Origin: Marivibrio sp040218065
GTDB taxonomy: Bacteria > Pseudomonadota > Alphaproteobacteria > UBA8366 > Aestuariispiraceae
Assembly (NCBI RefSeq): GCF_040218065.1
Contig: NZ_JAVJQE010000009.1
Coordinates: 1-64,000 of the forward strand
Direction: 5' to 3'
Length of the DNA: 64,000 bases
Shown here piece by piece: positions 52,375-59,486 of this stretch. A program made the position numbers and the translations under genes. The notes beneath the pieces were generated by a model. It did no database searches, was not told the DNA's origin, and saw nothing but the letters and a program-made list of their open reading frames with translations. The first letter of the stretch is position 1. The number at the start of each line of letters is the position of its first letter.

Positions 52375-52411
52375 GTCTATGACGGTCGAGCCGTCCGGCG
52401 GCGCGAGGCGC

Positions 52412-52657
52412 TCAGTGGCCGCCGCGGGCGATCTTTTCCCGCCCTTCGGCGAGAAGCGAGTCGATCAGGCCGAGCGCCCGTTCGCGCCGCTCGCCGTCGA
52501 GCCGCTCCAGCCCGTCATTGATGGCGAGCTGCATGTCGAGTCCCCATTCGCCGCGCTGCATAGCAGCGCGAATCAGGCTGCCGGCCAAATCTTCGCCGAC
52601 GATCGCGGCGAGCTTGTCCTCCAGCAAAGGAAGCGCGTCCTTATCCGACTGACCCAT
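52412..52657 (-). CDS. Small hypothetical protein
   Basis: An 81-residue acidic, mostly helical protein (LPLLEDKLAAIVGEDLAGSLIRAAMQRGEW, LERLDGERRERALGLIDSLLAEGREKI). I do not recognise a family. Its composition and regular helix periodicity look like a real protein. I start at the ATG after GGGTGAGGG; an upstream in-frame start would give 109 residues but runs through promoter-like sequence. It lies between glmU and gph on the glmU strand. Confidence 0.5.
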   Translation of the reverse strand: MGQSDKDALPLLEDKLAAIVGEDLAGSLIRAAMQRGEWGLDMQLAINDGLERLDGERRERALGLIDSLLAEGREKIARGGH

Positions 52658-52818
52658 CGCCGCCCTCACCCCCGGATTCACCCCGTAACGGTACCCGAGT
52701 CCGCCGTGCGCGCAACGGAGAATAAATCGCGCGCCCCGCAACCGAAGGCTGCTTTTCGCCAGCGCGCACGCTGTGAAGAACGTTGCTAGCCGCGCTCAGG
52801 CGCGTCAATAGTGCGCCC

Positions 52819-53514
52819 ATGACGCCGCCTCTTTCCTCGCTCGCCGACCGGCTGATCGTCTTCGATCTCGACGGCACCCTGATCGACAGCGCCCCGGATC
52901 TCGCTGCGGCGCTGAACCGGCTGCTGGCTGCCGAGGGGCGCGCGATGCTGCCTTTCCGGCAGGTCCGCGCGATGATCGGGCGGGGCGCGCAGAAGCTGGT
53001 CGCGCGCGGTTTCGCGGCGACCGGGGGCCCGCCGGCGGACCTGGAGGCCGCGACCGCCCGCTTTCTCGCAATCTACGGCCGGGCGCTGGCCTGCCACACT
53101 CGACCCTATCCGGGCGTCCCCGAGACGCTCGAACGTCTGCGCGGCGCGGGGGCCCGCTTCGCCCTGCTGACCAACAAACCGCAAGCGCCGAGCGAAGCTA
53201 TTCTGGCGGAGCTTGGATTGAACGGGTGGTTCGAGGCGGGCCTCGTGCTGGGCGGCGATGCGGCGCCGGCCAAGAAGCCGGACCCGGCCGGCCTGATAGC
53301 GCTTATGACCGCGGCCGGCGTACCGGCGGCGCGGACGATCTTGGTCGGCGACAGCGCCGCCGACGTCGACGCGGCCCGGGCCGCCGGCGTCGCCTGCGTG
53401 GCCGTCGCCTACGGCTACACCCAGGAACCCGCCGCAGAGCTAGGCGCGGATCTGGTGCTCGCGGGGTTCAGCGACTTGCCGGCCGCGCTCGACGCGATGA
53501 TCGCGCGAGGCTGA
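52819..53514 (+). CDS. gph: Phosphoglycolate phosphatase (HAD family)
   Basis: A 231-residue HAD hydrolase. Motif I VFDLDGTLID supplies nucleophile Asp16 and Asp18; LLTNKPQAPS is motif II; KKPDPAGL is motif III; VGDSAADVDAARAAG is motif IV. The cap and YPGVPETLERLRGAG are typical of Gph, which removes 2-phosphoglycolate from DNA repair or oxygenase activity. Related HAD enzymes could share these motifs. In many alphaproteobacteria gph neighbours glmU-glmS, as here, which supports the name. Confidence 0.9.
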   Translation: MTPPLSSLADRLIVFDLDGTLIDSAPDLAAALNRLLAAEGRAMLPFRQVRAMIGRGAQKLVARGFAATGGPPADLEAATARFLAIYGRALACHTRPYPGVPETLERLRGAGARFALLTNKPQAPSEAILAELGLNGWFEAGLVLGGDAAPAKKPDPAGLIALMTAAGVPAARTILVGDSAADVDAARAAGVACVAVAYGYTQEPAAELGADLVLAGFSDLPAALDAMIARG

Positions 53515-53521
53515 AGCGCGC

Positions 53522-54478
53522 TCAATCCTCGTCCGCCATGACGTCCCGGCCGGGCTCCAGCGCAATGCGCTGATCCGCCAGATACGCGCCCACCAGATGC
53601 ACCACCGCCTCGCCCAGGGCGGTTTCGATCTCGACCCGCACGGGAACCGCCGGGCCGCCGGGAATCGGGCGGCCGACATAGACCGTGCGGTCGCGCGCCG
53701 TCTCGGAGTATTTCGAGCGCTCGACCCGGAAGCCGCCGAGGCGTTCGATCTCGATGCGACAGGCCCGCGCCGTCCCGTCGAAGATGGTGTAGTCGTTCGG
53801 CGCGAAGGTCCGCTCGCCCTCGTCGGTGAGCTGCACATTGTAGCGCCGGCGCCCGTCATAGAGCTGCAGCTCCGCCTCGCACCGCCCGCCTTCGTCCAGC
53901 ACTTCGGCCATGGCGACGATCGCGCTGATGGGGTCGATCGTGTTTTGCGTCGTTCCCTCCGGGATAGGGGTCAATTCGTCCTCGTCGGGCGGGGAGCCTT
54001 CGGCCTTTGAGACGCGCCCCTCCTCGTCATAGCTCAACACCGACCAGCGCGGGTCGCCTCGCCATTCGCCGCGGTTGCGGTGCATCGCCGGCTTGGGCGC
54101 AAGCTTGGCGGCGTTGCGCACGTCTTCGTCCGACAGCCGCCCGCGCGTCTCCGCCTGACCGCGCCATTCGGAGAACCACTCCAGTATCCCGCGCGCGCGG
54201 GCTTCGGCGCTGACGCGGTAGCGCGACCCCTCGCGCACGAGAACGGCGCGGGCGGAGCCGACATGCAACCCGCCGAAATAGCCTTCGTATTCGAGACGCA
54301 GACCGCTCTCCAACGGAACCTCGATGGGCTGGGTCCCGAGCGCCTCCGCATCCCGCGCCGCGCCGCCGTCGGTGCTGGCCAACGCGCCGGCCGCGACGCC
54401 GAGCGACGCCGCGAAACCGAGGCCGAGTCCCAGACGGCGTAGGGACCGCGACGCGGGGCCTTGCTCGAACGAGGTCAT
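53522..54478 (-). CDS. Exported DUF3108 protein
   Basis: A 318-residue exported protein. The N terminus has a basic region then LGLGLGFAASLGVAAGALAS (signal peptide). The mature part begins LRLEYEGYFGGLHVGSARAVLV, continues with ARARGILEWFSEWRGQAETRG, NTIDPISAIVAMAEV and RCEAELQLYDGRRRYNVQLTD, and ends with PVRVEIETALGEAVVHLVGA, the order of the DUF3108 family. The family is beta-rich and periplasmic; its role is not known. It converges on gph with eight bases between the stops. Confidence 0.85.
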   Translation of the reverse strand: MTSFEQGPASRSLRRLGLGLGFAASLGVAAGALASTDGGAARDAEALGTQPIEVPLESGLRLEYEGYFGGLHVGSARAVLVREGSRYRVSAEARARGILEWFSEWRGQAETRGRLSDEDVRNAAKLAPKPAMHRNRGEWRGDPRWSVLSYDEEGRVSKAEGSPPDEDELTPIPEGTTQNTIDPISAIVAMAEVLDEGGRCEAELQLYDGRRRYNVQLTDEGERTFAPNDYTIFDGTARACRIEIERLGGFRVERSKYSETARDRTVYVGRPIPGGPAVPVRVEIETALGEAVVHLVGAYLADQRIALEPGRDVMADED

Positions 54479-54713
54479 GGCGGCGACTCTCCGTGTTGGA
54501 TGACGGGCGCGTTTTCCGGCGCGTCATAGATGTAGGCGCCCGCGCGCCGAAAGCCAGAGCCCGCCAAAAGGCCTTCTGAGCGGGCGGGCGGATCGGCGGG
54601 GCGGATCGGCGGGGCGGCCCCCTTGCGCGCCGGCGCGGCGCTTTCCACTATAAATGCGGGACGGGCGCACGACGGATCGACGCGGCCGGCGCCGATCGAC
54701 AGAGGAGTACTTC

Positions 54714-55265
54714 ATGAGTGTGACAGAACAGCGCCGCAGCCTGCGTCGCGCGGGCTTGTCCGTCGTCGGCGTCGCGATGACGCTGAGCGCTTTCGCGCTG
54801 AGCCCCGCGCCGCAGGAGGGGTCCGTTTGGCTGAGCCTCGCCCCGGCCTACGCGAAAAGCGACAAGGCCAAGGGCGGCCCGCCCGAGGGTCAGGGGAAAC
54901 CGGCGCGCGCGGGCGGCGGCGCCGAGGCGGACGACGCCGCCGAAGAACGTCTCGAAGACGAGATCGTCGATGAAGTTCTGGACGGGGTCTTCGGCGAGGA
55001 CGAGCGCGACATCATCGAACGCTACGCCCGCGAGCGCGAGTTGCGCCCGACCGATCTGCCGCCCGGAATCGCCAAGAACGTCGCGCGCGGCAAGCCGCTG
55101 CCCCCCGGGATCGCCAAGCGCGGCCTGCCGTCCGATCTTGAGGGTCGGCTGCCGCCGCTGCGCGAGGGTCTGGAGCGCATCATCGTCGGCGACGACGTCA
55201 CCATCGTCGAGGAAGGCACACGCATCGTCGTCGACGTCCTGAAGGACGTGCTGACGGGCCAATGA
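54714..55265 (+). CDS. CigR-like exported protein
   Basis: A 183-residue protein with an N-terminal export signal (GLSVVGVAMTLSAFALSP) and a Gly/Lys/Pro-rich linker. The C-terminal ~80 residues contain two PPGIAK units: LPPGIAKNVARGKPLPPGIAKRGLP and LPPLREGLERIIVGDDVTIVEEGTRIVVDVLKDVL. That is the pattern of the CigR/anti-virulence-regulator-like family, usually small periplasmic proteins of unclear action. A GAGGAG sits before the ATG. It precedes the tRNA-Val gene and its promoter. Confidence 0.7.
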   Translation: MSVTEQRRSLRRAGLSVVGVAMTLSAFALSPAPQEGSVWLSLAPAYAKSDKAKGGPPEGQGKPARAGGGAEADDAAEERLEDEIVDEVLDGVFGEDERDIIERYARERELRPTDLPPGIAKNVARGKPLPPGIAKRGLPSDLEGRLPPLREGLERIIVGDDVTIVEEGTRIVVDVLKDVLTGQ

Positions 55266-55284
55266 GAGAGCCGGCCGCCGCCGC

Positions 55285-55314
55285 TTGACAACCCCGGGCG
55301 GGGCGGCGTAAACG
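55285..55314 (+). promoter_or_regulatory. tRNA-Val promoter
   Basis: TTGACA and TAAACG spaced by 18 bases, about 40 bases before the mature tRNA. The -35 box is perfect; the gap between promoter and tRNA is GC-rich, like a discriminator. Confidence 0.55.
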
Positions 55315-55356
55315 ACCGATCCCGACGCCGGGCCGCCCAGCCGGACGCCCGCGCCC

Positions 55357-55431
55357 GGGCGCGTAGCTCAGCGGGAGAGCACTGTCTTCACACGGCAGGG
55401 GTCGCTGGTTCAATCCCAGCCGCGCCCACCA
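55357..55431 (+). tRNA. tRNA-Val (anticodon CAC)
   Basis: All four arms fold: acceptor GGGCGCG/CGCGCCC, D stem GCTC/GAGC, anticodon stem CTGTC/GGCAG with loop TTCACAC (anticodon CAC, reads GUG), T stem GCTGG/CCAGC with loop TTCAATC, and an encoded 3' ACCA. It has its own promoter and terminator. GUG is a frequent valine codon in this GC-rich genome. Confidence 0.97.
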
Positions 55432-55433
55432 CC

Positions 55434-55461
55434 GAAACCCCCAGGGAAACCTGGGGGTTTC
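55434..55461 (+). terminator. Terminator after tRNA-Val
   Basis: A 12-bp perfect stem (GAAACCCCCAGG/CCTGGGGGTTTC) with a GAAA loop, three bases after the tRNA. A T-rich stretch (GTTTCGTCGTTTCG) follows, so it should work on the plus strand. Confidence 0.85.
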
Positions 55462-55560
55462 GTCGTTTCGGGGGTCGCGGCGCCGTCCGCGCTTTGCAAA
55501 GCGGGACGGCGCGGCTTATCGTGCTGCGAGGTTTGGACCGAGCGGAGCGCAGGAGGGCCC

Positions 55561-56367
55561 GTGGACCCGACGACTCGCGACACCACCCAGCGCATAGCGC
55601 GGCTGCAGCGCGCGGACTTCGCGGCCGCTGAGGCGCTGCGCGCGCGCGGCTTCGAGATCGATCGCGGGGCCGCCTGGCCGGCCGCCTTGGCCGTCGCTCG
55701 GCTGTGTGCGGCCCGCGCCGCGGGGGCCGAAACGGGGGCGGGCCCGGACATCGCCGCCGTCGCGCGCGCGACAGGCTTGCCGCGCACCACCGTCCGCCGG
55801 GCGCTCGAAACGCTGGCGGCGCGAGGACTGGTCGATTTCCGGCCGAGCCCGGGCGACGGCCGTCAACGGCTGGTTGAGCCCACGCCCGCGTTCCACATCT
55901 TGATGGAAGACCTGTCGGCGGAGGTGGACTCCTGCTATCGCGCCGCCTATGCGGGCGGGGCTCACGCGGCGGCCGCCGGCGCGCCCTCCTGGGCGAACGC
56001 GCTGTTGGAGCGGCTGGGCGACGCGGCGCTCTTGACGGACGCGCCGGCGCCGGGCGCCCAGCCGGTCGTGCTCGCCGCCAATGGGGCGTTCGAGCGGCTG
56101 ACCGGCTACGATCGCGCGGAGGTGATCGGGCGCAGCCCCAAGATGCTGCAGGGAGCGGGCACGGAGGCGAGCGCGCGTGCGGCGATCCGGCGCGCCTTGG
56201 ATTCAGGCGACGGGGCGCACGCCGTGTTCCTAAACTACCGAAAGAACGGCGAGCCCTATCGCTGCGATCTGACCTTGGAGCCGCTGCACGCGCCCGACGG
56301 GGCCCACACGCATTATCTGGGGATCGCTCGAGACCTCGACGCGGAGCCGCGCGCCCGCGCGAGCTGA
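55561..56367 (+). CDS. Winged-helix regulator with LOV-like PAS domain lacking the cysteine
   Basis: A 268-residue soluble regulator. Residues about 62-92 form a winged-helix turn (PDIAAVARATGLPRTTVRRALETLAARGLV), as in MarR/IclR-type regulators. Residues about 153-258 are a PAS domain close to LOV sensors: GRSPKMLQG at 190-198 stands where LOV has GRNCRFLQG, and NYRKNGEPY follows. The flavin-bonding Cys is Pro193; the later flavin-contacting Asn and Gln positions read Cys235 and Ala256. Photochemistry of the normal kind is excluded and flavin binding is doubtful. It starts at GTG with AGGAGGG upstream. Target genes are unknown. Confidence 0.8.
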   Translation: MDPTTRDTTQRIARLQRADFAAAEALRARGFEIDRGAAWPAALAVARLCAARAAGAETGAGPDIAAVARATGLPRTTVRRALETLAARGLVDFRPSPGDGRQRLVEPTPAFHILMEDLSAEVDSCYRAAYAGGAHAAAAGAPSWANALLERLGDAALLTDAPAPGAQPVVLAANGAFERLTGYDRAEVIGRSPKMLQGAGTEASARAAIRRALDSGDGAHAVFLNYRKNGEPYRCDLTLEPLHAPDGAHTHYLGIARDLDAEPRARAS

Positions 56368-56376
56368 GCCCAAGCG

Positions 56377-57399
56377 TCAGGCGAGCAGTGAGACCAGCGC
56401 GGCGCGGATGCGTTCCTGCCCGGCCTGAATGTCAACGCCCTGGGTCAGGGTCTGGAAGGTGTTCTCCTTCACGACCAAAGACTGGCCGTCGGGGCTGAAG
56501 GCGAACTGGAAGCCCCGGCGATTCTCATAGAGCGCCAGCGCTTCCTCCTCCCAGGCCGCCTCAGTCTGCGGCCCGTCCGGGTCCGGTTGAAGGAACTCCG
56601 GAATCACCGTGCCGATATTGTTGCGGCTGATCGTGACCGCGCCGTTCTCATCGAGGTCCAGGAAATAGTCCTCACCGCTCGACTTGTTGCCGAGCGCGGT
56701 GAAGTGCCACCCCTTGGTCGCCGCGCGTTGGCCGGACAGGATGTCCTGAAGTTCGTTGCGCGCGTTGAGCAGCGTCCGCCGGTCGTCGAGATCCTCGATC
56801 TCGGAGAAGTCGTGCGTGAGCTGATCGAGCGCCGTGACCGCGCCGTCCGCGTCGAGCGCGATCTTGACCGGACGGCCGGCGGCCTCCAGCGATTGGAACT
56901 GCCGCTCCCAGAACTCCTCCGCCGGCGAGAAGCGCTTCATCTCCTCGACACGCAGCATGGCGAACGCAAGTTCGCCGCGCAGCTCCGTCTTCTTGTCTTC
57001 AAAGTCAACCTGTTGGACCAACTCGTTCATCCGCTCGATTGCGTCGCGGATCATCTTTTGCTGGCGGGGGTTGAAATCGGCCAAATCGCTTTCGGCTTGC
57101 GCCTGCACTTGGATCTCGCCCTTGTCGCCGATCGAGAGCGTGAAGGGCTGGCCGGTGATCTGCAGGAAGCCGCCGACGCGCTCCCAATCGTTGGAGGGAT
57201 CGATGATCCCCTGCGCGACGCCGTTCAAGCGATTGACCGCCGACCCGATCATCTGCTGGCGCGCAGCCTGCGCGCCCAACTGGTCGATCGTCCCGCGGAT
57301 GTTCACCGCGGCGTCGTTGCGGATTTTGAATTCGCCGGGCTTGCGCTGCGAGGCCTTGAGGATCGCGCTCGCGTTGGCCGCCCCAATATCCGACGCCAT
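56377..57399 (-). CDS. Protein of unknown function
   Basis: A 340-residue soluble protein with no signal peptide and no recognised family. The N terminus has IGAANASAILKASQRKPGEF, then an Ala/Gln/Arg-rich helix (QLGAQAARQQMIGSAVNRLNG) and a possible flagellin-like register: two beta-rich segments (FLQITGQPFTLSIGDKGEIQVQ; GWHFTALGNKSSGEDYFLDLDENGAVTIS) separate long helices. The end, VDIQAGQERIRAALVSLLA, is amphipathic. There are no catalytic motifs. It is about 160 bases before the DUF2336 gene's stop on the same strand and downstream of it. Confidence 0.7.
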   Translation of the reverse strand: MASDIGAANASAILKASQRKPGEFKIRNDAAVNIRGTIDQLGAQAARQQMIGSAVNRLNGVAQGIIDPSNDWERVGGFLQITGQPFTLSIGDKGEIQVQAQAESDLADFNPRQQKMIRDAIERMNELVQQVDFEDKKTELRGELAFAMLRVEEMKRFSPAEEFWERQFQSLEAAGRPVKIALDADGAVTALDQLTHDFSEIEDLDDRRTLLNARNELQDILSGQRAATKGWHFTALGNKSSGEDYFLDLDENGAVTISRNNIGTVIPEFLQPDPDGPQTEAAWEEEALALYENRRGFQFAFSPDGQSLVVKENTFQTLTQGVDIQAGQERIRAALVSLLA

Positions 57400-57560
57400 T
57401 TCTACGACCTTTCGACGGGCTCGCCGCCGTCTGTTCAGCACGGCTGGAGCCGATCCCGCGCCCTTCTGGCACGCAATACTCATACCATGCGCGGATAACG
57501 GCGGCAAGACAGGGCGCGCGACGGGCGCGGCGCCGGCTTTCGACGGGCGCGTCCGCCCGG

Positions 57561-58691
57561 CTACGCCGCCGGGCGGTCCGCCGTCAGCTTGTTGAACTTG
57601 GTCAGCAGGTAGTCGACCGTATCGACGCCGAAATCCTCGACGATCTCCTCATGCTCGGTCAGCACATGCTCGAGCAGACGGCGCATCCGGGCCTCGGGAT
57701 CTTCGTCGGTCCGTTCGCCCTCGACGGCGCGAGCCTGCTGGACGGCCGACTGGAAAGCCGGGAAAAGCGCCTTCGGAAGCCCTGCCTTATCGTAGAGGGA
57801 TTGCAGCCCGAGCCGCCCTTCGTCATGGATCAGAACGCGGGCGTTGTTGAGCGGGACGCCTGCGAGTCGCGCCATCGCCGCCTCGAAGAAACTGACGTCG
57901 CCGAGGCACAGGCTGCGCAGCACCAGCGAGGCCGAGAGCCGCCCGTTGGCGGCCAACTGATCCGCCAACACGCCGACGTCGGCGCTGTTCTCGGCGGCCA
58001 GCTGCACCGTCGCCCGCTCCCGACTGTGCAGGATCAGATCGCTCGCCGTCTCCTCCGGCAGAGCGTGATGCGTGACCAGATGCTCCTTCAGCGCGTCGGA
58101 GACCAGGTTCACCAGCTTCTCAGCCACCGTCACCGGCAAGGACTCGCGGTTGACGAGCGGCGCGTGCACGCGCTCCACGTGACCGAAATCGTCGACCACG
58201 CGGGTGAGCGTGGGCTCCGAGAGTTCCGCCCCGTCGTTGCCGACCAGGCTTACGACGGCGTCCTCGTTGCCGGTGTCGACAATCGCGGAGGCGAGCGCGT
58301 CGGAGACCGTCGGCCGCTCCGCGATTGCGACTTGGCGTGCGGGCGAGGCGGCTTTCAGGATCCCGATCAGATCGGCGTCCGAAAGCGCCGCGCTGGTCTT
58401 CAGCACCGGCAGGGCGACCCGATCGCTTTCGTCGGCGGCGAGCGCGGCGGCGAGATCCCCCGGCGCATTCGGCGCACGGCTCAAATTTTGAGAAAGCGCG
58501 GCGCGCACCCGCTCCTCGGCGTCCTGCACCAGGACGCGCAGGATGTCTTCGGCGATCGACCGGGCTTCGGCGCTCAGCGCGCCCTCGCCGAACGCGCCCG
58601 AGACCTTGTCGGCGGCGTCGACGCGCGCGTCCGCCGACGGATCGGTCATCAGCCGCTGCACATCGGCGGCGCTCAATTCGTATTTGGCCAT
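57561..58691 (-). CDS. DUF2336 (HEAT-like helical repeat) protein
   Basis: A 376-residue all-helical protein with the DUF2336 pattern: DVQRLMTDPSADARVDAADKVSG, AEERVRAALSQNLSRAPNAPGDLAAALAADESDRVALPVL, LTRVVDDFGHVERVHAPLVNRESLPVTVAEKLVNLVSD, LCLGDVSFFEAAMARLAGVPLNNARVLIHDEG. These are repeated two-helix units like HEAT repeats. The family is restricted mainly to alphaproteobacteria and has no known function; scaffolding is a guess. Start: ATG before AKYELSAADV. Upstream of the unknown 340-residue gene. Confidence 0.85.
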   Translation of the reverse strand: MAKYELSAADVQRLMTDPSADARVDAADKVSGAFGEGALSAEARSIAEDILRVLVQDAEERVRAALSQNLSRAPNAPGDLAAALAADESDRVALPVLKTSAALSDADLIGILKAASPARQVAIAERPTVSDALASAIVDTGNEDAVVSLVGNDGAELSEPTLTRVVDDFGHVERVHAPLVNRESLPVTVAEKLVNLVSDALKEHLVTHHALPEETASDLILHSRERATVQLAAENSADVGVLADQLAANGRLSASLVLRSLCLGDVSFFEAAMARLAGVPLNNARVLIHDEGRLGLQSLYDKAGLPKALFPAFQSAVQQARAVEGERTDEDPEARMRRLLEHVLTEHEEIVEDFGVDTVDYLLTKFNKLTADRPAA

Positions 58692-58916
58692 GGCCTCAGG
58701 CTTTCTGCTCCCGGCAAGGGTCGGCCCCATCCCGCCTCTCTTAAAAGGATAGGCGGGCGAGCCGGGAAAGGCCAGCGCCGATTAATTGCACAAGATATTG
58801 ATTTCACGGAATTTTGAGCCAAACCCCGGCGGTCGGCTCTTGCCGAGGGCGCGCGTCTCCCGCATGTCTTACTCTCCGAGCGGCTCAGACCGCTGAGCAG
58901 ACCGAGGATTTCCACG

Positions 58917-59483
58917 ATGCCGGACGCCCGTCCCGTTCCCGCCCGCCCCGTTCCCACACGCCCCGTTCCCACACGCCCGGTTCCCAACCGCGCCGTTCCC
59001 GACAGACCGGTCTGCGCCAACCCGTCCCGCCGCGCGGCGATCGCTTGCGCCGCCGCTGCGGCCCTGACGCTCAGCCTCGGCGCGGCCGCGCCGGCGACGG
59101 CGGAATCGGTGATGACCCCGGAGGAGACGTTGGCGCGGGTCGAAGGCGGCGAGATGCTGCTGCTCGACATCCGCCGCCCCAGCGAATGGGCGGCGACCGG
59201 CGTGCCGACCCCGGCGCGCGAGGTGACGATGCATCTGGAGGGCGGACCGCGCGCTTTCCTCCGCGCGGTCGACGCCGCGGTCGCGGGAGACCGCGACCGG
59301 CCGGTGGCGCTGATCTGCGCGTCGGGTGTGCGCACCACGTGGGCCAGCCGCTTTCTGACGGCCAACGGCTACAGCGCGGTCTACAACGTGAAGGAAGGCG
59401 TGCTCGGTCGGGGTCCTGACAGCGGCTGGATCAGCCGCGGCCTGCCGATGCGCGATTGCGAGACCTGCGGGTCCGACGGCTGA
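58917..59483 (+). CDS. Exported rhodanese-domain protein
   Basis: A 188-residue protein: five tandem [PA]VPxR pentapeptides at residues 6-30, then a twin-Arg-less signal segment (RRAAIACAAAAALTLSLGAAAPATAE), then a rhodanese domain from residue 66 (MTPEETLARVEGGEMLLLDIRRPSEW) with the active-site loop CASGVRTTWAS holding the catalytic Cys. Rhodaneses move sulfur between acceptors; the export signal suggests a periplasmic role. The long pentapeptide N terminus before the signal is unusual; the only ATG in a good position is here. It converges with the RND permease gene. Confidence 0.82.
   Translation: MPDARPVPARPVPTRPVPTRPVPNRAVPDRPVCANPSRRAAIACAAAAALTLSLGAAAPATAESVMTPEETLARVEGGEMLLLDIRRPSEWAATGVPTPAREVTMHLEGGPRAFLRAVDAAVAGDRDRPVALICASGVRTTWASRFLTANGYSAVYNVKEGVLGRGPDSGWISRGLPMRDCETCGSDG
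58932..59006 (+). repeat. Tandem 15-bp repeats at the N terminus of the rhodanese gene
   Basis: Five head-to-tail copies of a unit coding [PA]VP(A/T/N/D)R; copies two and three share the DNA unit CCCGTTCCCACACGC almost exactly. Slippage could change the copy number in frame. Confidence 0.75.
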
Positions 59484-59486
59484 GCC

